Shown in pieces: positions 9,667 through 17,968 of a DNA stretch of 64,000 nt. Origin of the DNA: Thioalkalivibrio sp. K90mix (lineage in GTDB: Bacteria > Pseudomonadota > Gammaproteobacteria > Ectothiorhodospirales > Ectothiorhodospiraceae); NCBI RefSeq assembly GCF_000025545.1, contig NC_013889.1:124001-188000 (forward strand), read 5' to 3'. The notes under the pieces were generated by a model. That model had not been told where the DNA came from. It did not search any database and saw only the letters and a list, made by a program, of their open reading frames with translations. Numbering within the stretch: the stretch's first letter is position 1; every line of letters starts with the position of its first letter. The position numbers and the translations under genes are program-made.

Positions 9667-9969
9667 ATGGGTATTGGTGGCATCAGCATCTGGCAACTTC
9701 TTATTATCCTGCTCATCGTCGTGCTGCTGTTCGGCACGAAGAAACTGCGCAACATGGGCGGTGACGTCGGCTCCGCGCTGAAGAACTTCCGTCAGGCGGT
9801 CAAGGACCCGGACGGCCAGAACAAGCAGGATGACAACGCGGAAGGCCAGGATGGCGAGACCCCTGAGGTCGAGGACCAGACCGGCGACAAGGGGCGTGTG
9901 GTCGACGGCGAGGTGAAGAACAGCTCGGAGCAGGAAACCGAGACCTCGCAGTCGGACAAGAAATCCTGA
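9667..9969 (+). CDS. tatA: Sec-independent translocase protein TatA
   Basis: Pore-forming subunit of the twin-arginine translocase in the inner membrane. The protein has 100 residues: a single N-terminal membrane helix ([17 protein letters not shown]), the [14 protein letters not shown] hinge and amphipathic helix, then an acidic tail of about 50 residues rich in Asp, Glu and Gln. tatB and tatC follow immediately. Local Tat clients include SoxY. The 73 bp between hisE and tatA are relatively AT-rich and may hold a promoter. Confidence 0.95.
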   Translation: MGIGGISIWQLLIILLIVVLLFGTKKLRNMGGDVGSALKNFRQAVKDPDGQNKQDDNAEGQDGETPEVEDQTGDKGRVVDGEVKNSSEQETETSQSDKKS

Positions 9970-10013
9970 TCCGCGCCCCGCGCGGAACGGCCGGACTCGG
10001 GCGGCGCTAGCGC

Positions 10014-10718
10014 ATGTTCGACATCGGTTTCTGGGAGATCATCATCATCGTGCTGGTCGCGCTCCTGGTCGTCGGACCGGAGCGGCTGCCCGGCCTTGCG
10101 CGCGAGATCGGCCGCTGGGTGGGCAAGACCCGGCGTTTCGTGCACAGCGTGCGTTCGGATTTCGAGCAGGAACTACAGACCGACGAGCTGCGCAAGATGC
10201 TCCAGAGCCAGGAGCGCGAGATCCGTCAGCTCAAGGGCACCATGGAGGAGACCGAGAAGGATCTCCGCGAGGACATCGAGGAAACCGAAAAGGATCTGCG
10301 CGAGGACATCGAGGGGAAGCCCGCCGCCCGCAAGGGCCTGACGCAGGACCACCTGAAGGCCCTGGACGACAAGCGCGCTGCAACGGATAAACAGACGAAG
10401 AAGCCGGCCGTGCGTGAGCGCCGCCCGGCGGATGCGGACGACGCCCAGGACGAGGCCGATCCCGAGCAGGCTGAAGTGCGTCGGGTGCCGACCCGCTCGG
10501 GTATAGACGGCAACCTGATGACCGACGACCCGGCGCTGGAAGCCGAACGCAAGGCACGCGCTGGAGAGGCGGATCGACCCAAGCGCAAGAAGCCGGCTGT
10601 GCGCCCGCGTCGCACCGCGAAGTCGGATACCCCCGAGTCCGTGGACCGCCAGGATGCCGCCCCGGACCAGTCAAGCGACTCCACTCACGACGACCAGGCC
10701 CCCGACAAGCACTCATGA
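10014..10718 (+). CDS. tatB: Sec-independent translocase protein TatB
   Basis: Substrate-recognition subunit working with TatC. The N-terminal MFDIGFWEIIIIVLVALLVVGPERLPGLAREIG is diagnostic for TatB (Pro-Glu-Arg-Leu-Pro hinge). At 234 residues it is longer than the roughly 170 of E. coli, owing to a charged tail. An 11-residue unit EETEKDLREDI is duplicated exactly in tandem at about residues 78-99 (10245-10310), extending the coiled-coil region. The stop overlaps the tatC start by 4 bp (ATGA). Confidence 0.95.
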   Translation: MFDIGFWEIIIIVLVALLVVGPERLPGLAREIGRWVGKTRRFVHSVRSDFEQELQTDELRKMLQSQEREIRQLKGTMEETEKDLREDIEETEKDLREDIEGKPAARKGLTQDHLKALDDKRAATDKQTKKPAVRERRPADADDAQDEADPEQAEVRRVPTRSGIDGNLMTDDPALEAERKARAGEADRPKRKKPAVRPRRTAKSDTPESVDRQDAAPDQSSDSTHDDQAPDKHS

Positions 10719-11911
10719 GCAAGACCAAGCCGGAGGTCGAACCGAGTCCGGAGGCCACCGAAACCCTGCTCACGCACCTGATCGAGCTGCGTGATCGTGT
10801 CCTCAGGATGTTCATCGCCATTCTGGTGGTGTTCCTGGTGCTGTTCCCGTTCGCCAACCCGATATACACGTGGCTGGCGGATCCGCTGATGCAGCACCTG
10901 CCGGAAGGCACCAGCATGATCGCGATCGACGTCGCCGCGCCGTTCCTGATCCCGTTCAAGCTGGTCCTGCTGTTGGCGGTGGTGATCAGCATCCCGTACC
11001 TGCTCTATCAGGTCTGGTCGTTTGTTGCGCCGGGGCTGTACAGCCACGAAAAGAACATGGCCCTTCCGCTGGTGGCCTCGTCCACCATCCTGTTCTACCT
11101 CGGGATGGCCTTCGCGTATTTCGTGGTTTTTCCGCTGATCTTCGCCTTCTTCACCGCGACCGCCCCCGAGGGGGTCTCGGTGATGACCGACATCTCGCGC
11201 TATCTCTCGTTCGTGATCATGCTGTTCATCGCGTTCGGCATCGCATTCGAGGTGCCGGTGGCGACGATTCTTCTGGTCTCGCTGGGGGCGACCACACCCG
11301 ACAAGCTGGCCAAGAAGCGCCCCTACGTGATCGTGGGGGTGTTCCTGATCGGCATGGTGCTCACGCCGCCGGATATCATCTCGCAGACGCTGCTGGCCTT
11401 GCCGATGTGGCTGCTGTTCGAGATTGGCCTGATCCTCTCGCGCATCATGGAGCGCAAGAAGGCCGAGAAGCGTCGCGCGCAAGGGGGCGATGAGCCCGAT
11501 GACCTGAGCGATGACTCCGGCGATGGGCCCGACGACCCGGACGGTGGGCCTGGTGGTGGCGGCAAGGGTGCGTCTGGCACCTCTAGCCGCAAGGCCGCAG
11601 CCGCCACGGCCACGGCTGGAGCGGCCAGCTCCAGCTCCAGCGCCGGGGCTCGGGAGACCCCGGCCTCCGCGCGCGCGGGCTACACCCCGATGACCGACGA
11701 GGAGATGGATGCCGAACTCGACCGCATCGAGGCGGAACAGGCCGAGCTCCAGCGCCAGAAAGAGGCGCGCAAGTCCTCGGAATCGCAGACGGACGAAACT
11801 CCAGGCACCGATCTGTCGCAAGATGACACGCCTCAGGAACCTGCCCGTGACGATGCCCGGGCCGACGAGGGGCCCTCGCAGGAAGACTATGACGAGGGGC
11901 GTTTTCGCTAG
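10715..11911 (+). CDS. tatC: Sec-independent translocase protein TatC with long charged C-terminal tail
   Basis: Core receptor of the Tat translocase, with six membrane helices in the first 250 or so residues. Family motifs include HLIELRDRVLR at the N-terminus, and PFKL and YQVWSFVAPGLYSHEK further on. The full length of 398 residues is unusual: TatC proteins are normally near 250-260. The extra 145 or so residues are hydrophilic, with Gly/Ser/Ala-rich stretches (SSSSSAGAR) and then many Asp, Glu and Gln residues. This tail should be cytoplasmic. It may be a salt adaptation, as TatA and TatB also have extended charged tails. Confidence 0.94.
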   Translation: MSKTKPEVEPSPEATETLLTHLIELRDRVLRMFIAILVVFLVLFPFANPIYTWLADPLMQHLPEGTSMIAIDVAAPFLIPFKLVLLLAVVISIPYLLYQVWSFVAPGLYSHEKNMALPLVASSTILFYLGMAFAYFVVFPLIFAFFTATAPEGVSVMTDISRYLSFVIMLFIAFGIAFEVPVATILLVSLGATTPDKLAKKRPYVIVGVFLIGMVLTPPDIISQTLLALPMWLLFEIGLILSRIMERKKAEKRRAQGGDEPDDLSDDSGDGPDDPDGGPGGGGKGASGTSSRKAAAATATAGAASSSSSAGARETPASARAGYTPMTDEEMDAELDRIEAEQAELQRQKEARKSSESQTDETPGTDLSQDDTPQEPARDDARADEGPSQEDYDEGRFR

Positions 11912-11967
11912 GAAACATTGATCGGTGTTTCCCGGTAGACGCTGACTGTTTCACACGCCAGCGTCTA
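11911..11967 (+). repeat. Two adjacent inverted repeats after tatC
   Basis: A 22-bp near-palindrome occupies 11911-11932. Its halves are GGAAACATTGA and TCGGTGTTTCC, and in RNA all positions pair if two G-U wobbles are allowed. It is followed by TAGACGCTG (11936-11944) and its exact complement CAGCGTCTA (11959-11967). There is no T tract, so a simple intrinsic terminator is not supported. The outer motif resembles the ends of the inverted-repeat element at 60177-60461. Confidence 0.6.
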
Positions 11968-12049
11968 CTGGATCCCCGCGGTGTCCATCTGCGCATTGGA
12001 ACTTGCTAAAATGCCCGGATAACCCATTGACCCAGGTAATGAACCCGCG

Positions 12050-13600
12050 ATGGCCGACCCGCGTCCGACCCCCCGCCGCCCCGTCCTGCTGATCGTTATG
12101 GACGGGGTCGGAGTAAACCCCTCCAAGGTGAACAACGCCTACGCCGAGGCCAACACGCCGCGCCTTGACGAGTACCTGTCTACCCATGCGCATACCACGC
12201 TGGATGCCTGTGGCCGCGCCGTTGGCCTGCCGGATGGCCAGATGGGCAACTCCGAGGTGGGCCATTTGACCCTGGGTGCGGGGACCGTGATCAACCAGGA
12301 TCTGGTGCGCATCGACGACTCCATCGCCGATGGCAGTTTTTACGAGAACGACGCCCTGGTCAGTGCCGCCCGCGCGGCCGCGAATAATGACCTGCCGCTG
12401 CACCTGATTGGCCTGGTGTCCGATGGTGGCGTTCATTCGCATATCCGCCACCTGCGCGCGCTGGTCGAGATCTGCCAGCGCGAAGGCGCCCGGCCGATGG
12501 TGCACATGATCACCGACGGTCGCGACACGGCCCCGCGTTCCGCGCTCAACTACCTCGACCCGCTGGAAGAGGAGCTGGCCAGCGCCGGCGGCGCCATTGC
12601 CACGGTATGCGGTCGTTATTACGCCATGGATCGCGACAAGCGCTGGAGCCGCACCGAAAAGGCCTTCCGCGCGATTGCCTACGCCGAGGGCGAGCCCGCA
12701 CGGTCGGCGCGCGAGGCCATCGAGGCCGCCTACGCCGCCGGCGAGGACGACGAGTTCATCAATCCCCGCATCATCAACGGCGGTGCCCCGCTCGGGCAGG
12801 ACGCGGTCTGCGTGCTGTTCAACTTCCGCAACGACCGGCCGCGTCAACTGACGGCCGCGCTGGGTCTGGACGACTTCGACGGCTTTGACCGTGGTGAATT
12901 CCGCCCGGTGGCCGAGACCTGTCTGACCGAGTACGACCCGCGCTTCCTGTCGCCGATCGCCTTCCCGCCCGAGCGCCCCTCGACCACCCTGGGGAGCACG
13001 ATCGCCTCTGCCGGTATCCCGCAGTTCCACTGCGCGGAGACCGAGAAGTACGCCCACGTCACCTTTTTCTTCAATGGCGGGAAGGAAGAGCCCTACGCCG
13101 GAGAACAGCGCGTGATGGTGCCCTCGCCGCCAGTGGATACCTACGACGAACAGCCGGAGATGAGCGCGGTTGAGGTGGCCGACGAGACCATCAAAGCCAT
13201 GGAAGGCGGGCGCTACGGGTTCATCCTGGTGAACTTTGCCAATGGCGACATGGTGGGCCACACGGCCAAGCGCGAGGCCCTGCTCCAGGCGGTCGAGGTG
13301 CTGGATCGCGAGGTCGGACGCGTGCTGGATGCCGCGAAGGATGCGGGTTATTCCGTGATCGTGACCGCTGACCACGGCAACTGCGACGAGTACATCGACC
13401 CGGTGACCGGCGACCCGCACACCCAGCACACGATCTACCCGGTGATGTGCATGATTACCGACTCGCAGCGCTGGCGTCTGCGTACCGGCGGCGGTCTGGC
13501 CGATGTGGCCCCGACGGTGCTGGAATTGATGGGGGTACCCAAGCCCGCCGCAATGGGTGGCTGCAGCCTGTTGCTCGAGGAAGTCCCCGAGCCGGCATGA
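12050..13600 (+). CDS. gpmI: 2,3-bisphosphoglycerate-independent phosphoglycerate mutase
   Basis: Interconverts 2- and 3-phosphoglycerate using two Mn ions and a phosphoserine intermediate, in glycolysis and gluconeogenesis. The protein has 516 residues. Visible elements are VMDGVGV with a metal Asp, the catalytic Ser in MGNSEVGHL, DGRDTAPRSA, and the C-terminal metal-binding VTADHGNCDEY and HTQHT. The cupin gene starts within its stop codon (ATGA). Confidence 0.96.
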   Translation: MADPRPTPRRPVLLIVMDGVGVNPSKVNNAYAEANTPRLDEYLSTHAHTTLDACGRAVGLPDGQMGNSEVGHLTLGAGTVINQDLVRIDDSIADGSFYENDALVSAARAAANNDLPLHLIGLVSDGGVHSHIRHLRALVEICQREGARPMVHMITDGRDTAPRSALNYLDPLEEELASAGGAIATVCGRYYAMDRDKRWSRTEKAFRAIAYAEGEPARSAREAIEAAYAAGEDDEFINPRIINGGAPLGQDAVCVLFNFRNDRPRQLTAALGLDDFDGFDRGEFRPVAETCLTEYDPRFLSPIAFPPERPSTTLGSTIASAGIPQFHCAETEKYAHVTFFFNGGKEEPYAGEQRVMVPSPPVDTYDEQPEMSAVEVADETIKAMEGGRYGFILVNFANGDMVGHTAKREALLQAVEVLDREVGRVLDAAKDAGYSVIVTADHGNCDEYIDPVTGDPHTQHTIYPVMCMITDSQRWRLRTGGGLADVAPTVLELMGVPKPAAMGGCSLLLEEVPEPA

Positions 13601-13965
13601 GGCCGATCATGTATACGCGCTACGACGACATCCCGGCCTATGACACCAAGGACGGCTCCGAAATCCGCGAGCTGATGCACCCGGATTCCCATGGCAATGC
13701 GGCCCAGAGCCTCGCCGAGGCAGTGGTCGCCCCGGGTGCGACCACGCACCTGCATCGCCATGCGCAGACCGAGGAGCTCTACCACATCACCCGCGGACGC
13801 GGAGAGATGCGGCTCGGGGAGGAGACCTTCGAGGTGACGGTCGGGGATACCGTCTGCATCCACCCCGGCACCCCGCATAACATCCGCAATACCGGGACCG
13901 AGCCGCTGCATATCCTGTGTAGTTGCGCGCCACCCTATTCGCACGGCGACACCGAGCTCTTGTAG
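13597..13965 (+). CDS. Cupin-domain protein
   Basis: A small single-domain cupin of about 122 residues. Cupin motif 1 is visible as THLHRHAQTEELYHITRGRGEM (two His, a Glu and a third His) and motif 2 as GDTVCIHPGTPHNI, which together would bind a divalent metal. The substrate is unknown; such proteins include small isomerases, dioxygenases and metal-binding sensors. The ATG at 13597 overlaps the gpmI stop; a second ATG at 13609 is also possible. Confidence 0.8.
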   Translation: MRPIMYTRYDDIPAYDTKDGSEIRELMHPDSHGNAAQSLAEAVVAPGATTHLHRHAQTEELYHITRGRGEMRLGEETFEVTVGDTVCIHPGTPHNIRNTGTEPLHILCSCAPPYSHGDTELL

Positions 13966-13981
13966 CCGGGGCTCGGCTTGC

Positions 13982-15670
13982 TCAGGCGGGGGGCGTCCGT
14001 TCCGGGCGGTCCGCCTCCGTATCCTCCTCCAGTATCAGCGTCCGCTCGCTGTCGGATTCCGCTTGCGGGGCTTGCTGTTGGGGTGCCGGGCGCTGCTTCA
14101 TGCGCGCCTCCAGCGAGTCCGCCATCGCGTTGTAGGCGGCATATACCCGTTCAAAATCATCGCGTCGCCGGGCGCGGATGCGCGTGTCCAGCCGGCCTTG
14201 TCCGATCTGATCGAGGGCCCCGCGCAGAGTGTCCAGTGGCGCCTGCAGCCGTCGTGCGAGTACGTAAGCACCCAGCGAAACGGCGAGCAACGTCACCAAC
14301 GCGAGCAGCGTCAGGGCCAGCAGTGTGGTCTGATTGGCGGCACGCAGCGAGCGGGTCGAGAGGCCCACCTGCAGCCGCCCGATCTCGATCTCCTGAAAGC
14401 GCACGGGTGCCTCGAACAGGAACATCTCGCGCCCGTCCGGGTCCTCCAGAGACCAGATCGCCTGGCCCCCGCGACGGGTCAGCAGGTGCTCCTCCGGGGG
14501 CGATTCAAATGGGCTGCCAAGCGATGCGCGATCGCTGCTCGCCACCACGCGCCCCTGGTGGTCCGCCACGCTCAATAGCGCGATCTCGCGATTGTCCTGC
14601 ATGTCCTGCAGCCGCCCCTGTACGGCGATGGTGTCCTCCAGCAGCAGGTCCTCCGCGCTCTCCACCGAGATGATCTGCGCCAGCGTGGACCCGTAGTCGA
14701 AGGCCAGGTCCGTGATCACCTCGTTCTGTTTTTTCTGCACCAGGGCGCCGGCGGCTGCCAGCGTGATGGCCACGGTCGCTCCGAGGATTGCCGGCCAGCG
14801 CCACCGCAGCGGGATGATCCGCCGTCCGGCGCCGGCGCGTTCGCGTTCCATGCGCTCTTCGTCGATCCGTTGCAGCTCTACTAGCAGCTCTCCGGCTGAC
14901 TGGTAGCGCTGGTCCGGTTGTTTCTCCAGCAGCCGTTCGACCAGCTCGATCAGCTCCGGGGGGCAATCCCGGACGATCGGGCGCAAGGGCGGTGGCGGGT
15001 CGCGCACCACTCGGGTCAGCAGCCCTTCGACCTCGTGTCCGCGAAAGGGTGTCGAGCCGGTGAGCAGTTCATACAGGACGACCCCCACCGAGTAGAGGTC
15101 CGCGCGGGCGTCGGTGGACAGGCCACGAATCTGTTCCGGAGCCATGTAGTGGGGCGAGCCGGCGACGTAGCCATCCGAATCGGCCCGCCAGGCAGGATCA
15201 TTCAGGGTCTGGGCGATGCCGAAGTCCATCACCTTGATGTTCACCGTGGCGCTGGTGACGATGATGTTCTCCGGCTTGATATCGCGATGCACCACACCAT
15301 TGCGGTGGGCGTAATCGAGCGCCTCGGTCAGCTGGATCGCGATCTTGAGTACGTTGCGCAATAGCAGCGGGCGGAACTGCTCGGCGAAGGCGGCGAGCGT
15401 AATCCCGTCCAGCAGTTCCATCGCGATAAACGGGCGGTCCCCGGATTCGCCGACGTCGAAGATCGTCACGATCCCCGGGTGGGTCAGTGTGCCGGCTGCG
15501 CGCGCCTCCACCAGAAACCGGCGGCGATACTCGGGCCGGCGTGCGTAGTCATCCTGCAGGCACTTGATCGCAAGTTCGCGGCGAATCTCCGGGTCGAAGC
15601 CGCGATAGATTACGGCCATCGCCCCGCGACCGATCTCCTCGCCTACGCCATAGCGACCGATGCGCTGCAC
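13982..15670 (-). CDS. Membrane Ser/Thr protein kinase with extracytoplasmic sensor and HAMP domain
   Basis: A 562-residue Hanks-type kinase. Residues 7-270 are the kinase domain: glycine loop GEEIGRGAMAVIYRG, Lys36 in LAIKCL, HRDIKPEN catalytic loop, DFG and MAPEQ. A membrane helix follows (WPAILGATVAITLAAAGAL), then about 140 residues that should face the periplasm and look like a small sensor. A second helix (TTLLALTLLALVTLLAVSLGAYVL) leads into a HAMP-like region (LQAPLDTLRGALDQIGQGRLDTRI). The C-terminal tail contains SERTLILEED, with a Thr in acidic surroundings. The FHA gene lies 14 bp upstream. Kinase plus HAMP is an uncommon layout. Confidence 0.9.
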   Translation of the reverse strand: MQRIGRYGVGEEIGRGAMAVIYRGFDPEIRRELAIKCLQDDYARRPEYRRRFLVEARAAGTLTHPGIVTIFDVGESGDRPFIAMELLDGITLAAFAEQFRPLLLRNVLKIAIQLTEALDYAHRNGVVHRDIKPENIIVTSATVNIKVMDFGIAQTLNDPAWRADSDGYVAGSPHYMAPEQIRGLSTDARADLYSVGVVLYELLTGSTPFRGHEVEGLLTRVVRDPPPPLRPIVRDCPPELIELVERLLEKQPDQRYQSAGELLVELQRIDEERMERERAGAGRRIIPLRWRWPAILGATVAITLAAAGALVQKKQNEVITDLAFDYGSTLAQIISVESAEDLLLEDTIAVQGRLQDMQDNREIALLSVADHQGRVVASSDRASLGSPFESPPEEHLLTRRGGQAIWSLEDPDGREMFLFEAPVRFQEIEIGRLQVGLSTRSLRAANQTTLLALTLLALVTLLAVSLGAYVLARRLQAPLDTLRGALDQIGQGRLDTRIRARRRDDFERVYAAYNAMADSLEARMKQRPAPQQQAPQAESDSERTLILEEDTEADRPERTPPA

Positions 15671-15684
15671 GCCGGACGGCTCGT

Positions 15685-16218
15685 TCAGGTGTTTTCGAGC
15701 AGGATGCGCGCGACCGCGGCGAGCACCAGAATCGCCACTGCCACGCCGATCCAGCGCCAGGAGGACCGCCGGACGCCACCGACGGGCACGGCCTCGGAGC
15801 CGTCATCCCGGCGCCGGAAGATGAACTCCGCGCGCCCGAAACGGACATGGTCGCCGTCATTCAGCGTGGCCTCGTGCACCTTGCGCTCGTTCACCCAGGT
15901 GCCGTTCGTCGAGAGAAGGTTGACCACGCGGCAGGCCCCGCCGTCGTTGACCAGCCAGGCGTGTTGCGACGAGACACTGCCTTCCTGCAGCACGATGTCA
16001 TTGTCGCCCTGTCGGCCGACGGACTGCTTGCCGGGTTTGAGGGTCAGGCGTTGCTGGCGGAAGGGTTCGGCGACGCCCACCAGGACGGGGTGTCCACCGG
16101 GGGGCGTTCGCGACTGCTCTGCGGTGGCTTCCGTCTCGGGCAAAGTCGCGCCCTGGAACAGCATGGTCCCTTGCGGCCCACTACGCTCGCGTTCACTGTC
16201 TCGTCCCTGATCGCTCAT
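15685..16218 (-). CDS. FHA-domain membrane protein, partner of the Ser/Thr kinase
   Basis: A 177-residue protein with a forkhead-associated domain at about residues 60-135: SVGRQGDNDIVL, SSQHAWLV and LLSTNGTWVNERKV carry the conserved Gly-Arg, Ser-His and Asn residues that recognize phosphothreonine. A membrane helix ends the protein (WIGVAVAILVLAAVARILL), so the FHA domain is cytoplasmic and tethered. The start at 16218 has a GGAGG site 6 bases upstream. Its gene sits directly before the kinase in the same direction. The likely role is binding a phosphorylated site on the kinase or a substrate. Confidence 0.88.
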   Translation of the reverse strand: MSDQGRDSERERSGPQGTMLFQGATLPETEATAEQSRTPPGGHPVLVGVAEPFRQQRLTLKPGKQSVGRQGDNDIVLQEGSVSSQHAWLVNDGGACRVVNLLSTNGTWVNERKVHEATLNDGDHVRFGRAEFIFRRRDDGSEAVPVGGVRRSSWRWIGVAVAILVLAAVARILLENT

Positions 16219-16349
16219 GCGGCCTCCATTGCGCAGCTGCGGTGTACCGCCCGAGTATGCCTTTCGCCCCAATGGCGAACAATGCACGGTGCCCCGGTCA
16301 GGCTGCTATGCTCGGAACCGTTCCCAACCCAACGGACAGGAGTATTCGC

Positions 16350-16730
16350 ATGGAAGCAGAATCGACAGGCAACCCGCAGCTTCGCGAACTGATCGAACCA
16401 CTGGTGCGCGGCAAGTTCTGGATGCAGCTGATCGGTATCATGCTGGTCATCTCGGGCGTGCTCACTGCCCTGTCCATTGTCGGCATCCTGATTGCCTGGA
16501 TCCCGATCTGGGCCGGGGTGGTGCTGATGCAGGCGGCGGGCGCCTCGCAGCGCGCCTTCGACAGCGCCGACCCGCTGGAGATCAAGTACGCGCTGAGCCG
16601 ACTGCGCATCTACTTCACCATCTTCGGCGTGCTGCTGCTGATCTACCTGGCCCTGATGATCGTCGGCATGCTGTTCGGCATTGGCGCTGGCATGATGGGC
16701 CTCGGCGCCATGGGCGAACACATGCAGTAA
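16350..16730 (+). CDS. Small membrane protein, tentative DUF5362 relative
   Basis: A 126-residue protein with two or three membrane segments: LIGIMLVISGVLTALSIVGILIAWIPIWAGVVL as a hairpin, and IYFTIFGVLLLIYLALMIVGMLFGIGAG near the C-terminus. It ends in a Gly/Met-rich stretch. The start at 16350 is preceded by GGACAGGAG. The soluble loop between helices contains ASQRAFDSADPLEIKYALSRLR. The resemblance to DUF5362 is by memory of layout only. No function can be assigned. It is divergent from the FHA/kinase pair. Confidence 0.7.
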   Translation: MEAESTGNPQLRELIEPLVRGKFWMQLIGIMLVISGVLTALSIVGILIAWIPIWAGVVLMQAAGASQRAFDSADPLEIKYALSRLRIYFTIFGVLLLIYLALMIVGMLFGIGAGMMGLGAMGEHMQ

Positions 16731-16811
16731 CCGCAGGGCCATCTCCCGCCCGGAACGGCTTCCGCAAGCCGGGGTCATAACGGCCGACCCTGGCAAGCAA
16801 GGAACAGGATC

Positions 16812-17909
16812 TTGGATATAGCAAGGCGACTGCGGGGACGGATGGATCCGCTATACGCGGAGGGCGAGGACACACGGCGAGGGTTTGCGGCCTGGCTGCG
16901 TGCCACGCGCATTCCGCAGGTGCGCTACATCGCGTTTCTGACCGCTGCGCTATATCTGTTGTATGCCGCCATCGAGCAGACGGTAGCCGTCGATGCGTCG
17001 GGCCAGCGGCTGCTGGCCCATGGCTTGCTGGTGCCCGGCATGTTGCTGGCCGTGGCGGCGATGACTTTCCGCGCGTCGCTCCAGCGTCCGATGTGGGCCT
17101 TGCTGATTATCGCGCCAGTGGTCGCGAATGCCGCCAACCTCTACCTGAATGCCGGTTCGCCACAGTTTCTGGTGTTCGCCCCCGAGATCTATCTGAGCAT
17201 CATGTGGACCTTTGCGATCTCGGGCCTGGCCCTGCGTCAGGCCGCACTGGCCGCTACCGGGATCGTGGTGCTGGTCGTGGCGGCCAGTCTCCTCCAGACC
17301 CTGGAGACCGGCTTGCTACAGCTGCACCTGCTGTGGGTGCTGGCGGCGTTTTCGTTTGGTTGCCTGAGTGCCTTCGTGCTGGAACGGGCCCTGAAACTTA
17401 CCTTCCTGCAGCAACGGGAGCTGGCGCATTCGGCGCAGGTCGACGAGCTGACCTCATTGTCGAATCGTGCGCATATCGAGCAGTTGTTCGAGGAGGAGTG
17501 TGCGCGCACCGAGCGCTATGGCCAGCCATTTTCTGTGATCCTGATCGACATCGACTACTTCAAGGCCGTGAACGATACCTGGGGCCACAGGACCGGTGAC
17601 ACGGTCCTCAAACAGTTCGCCGAGCTTCTGCGCCAGAACCTGCGCAAGGTGGATGCCATTGGGCGTATTGGCGGCGAGGAATTCTTCGTGCTGCTGCCAC
17701 AGACCGACGCCGAGCAGGCGCAGGCGGCGGCCCGCGACCTGCAGGCCCGGATCAACGCCTTTGACTTTGACGCCGTCGGGCGGCGCACCGCGAGCTTCGG
17801 TGTGACCGAATACCGCCCGGGCGAGCGCCGGGTCGATACCTTCGACCGGGCCGACCAGGCCCTGTACGCGGCCAAGAAGAACGGCCGCAACCGCATCGAG
17901 GTGCGTTGA
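16812..17909 (+). CDS. Membrane diguanylate cyclase (GGDEF domain)
   Basis: Synthesizes c-di-GMP from GTP. The first half (about residues 30-200) holds roughly six membrane helices of a MASE-like sensor. The C-terminal half is a GGDEF domain with the active signature GGEEF. The product-inhibition I-site RKVD lies exactly five residues before it, so the enzyme should be active and feedback-controlled. The start is uncertain: TTG at 16812 has an AAGGA about 10 bases upstream, while the ATG at 16842 has poor spacing. No c-di-GMP effector is encoded next to it. Confidence 0.9.
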   Translation: MDIARRLRGRMDPLYAEGEDTRRGFAAWLRATRIPQVRYIAFLTAALYLLYAAIEQTVAVDASGQRLLAHGLLVPGMLLAVAAMTFRASLQRPMWALLIIAPVVANAANLYLNAGSPQFLVFAPEIYLSIMWTFAISGLALRQAALAATGIVVLVVAASLLQTLETGLLQLHLLWVLAAFSFGCLSAFVLERALKLTFLQQRELAHSAQVDELTSLSNRAHIEQLFEEECARTERYGQPFSVILIDIDYFKAVNDTWGHRTGDTVLKQFAELLRQNLRKVDAIGRIGGEEFFVLLPQTDAEQAQAAARDLQARINAFDFDAVGRRTASFGVTEYRPGERRVDTFDRADQALYAAKKNGRNRIEVR

Positions 17910-17968
17910 GCCCGGACAAGGGCACAGTAGTGGTTTTCCGACGGCCGCTGGTGTGGCCGGTTAGCGTG

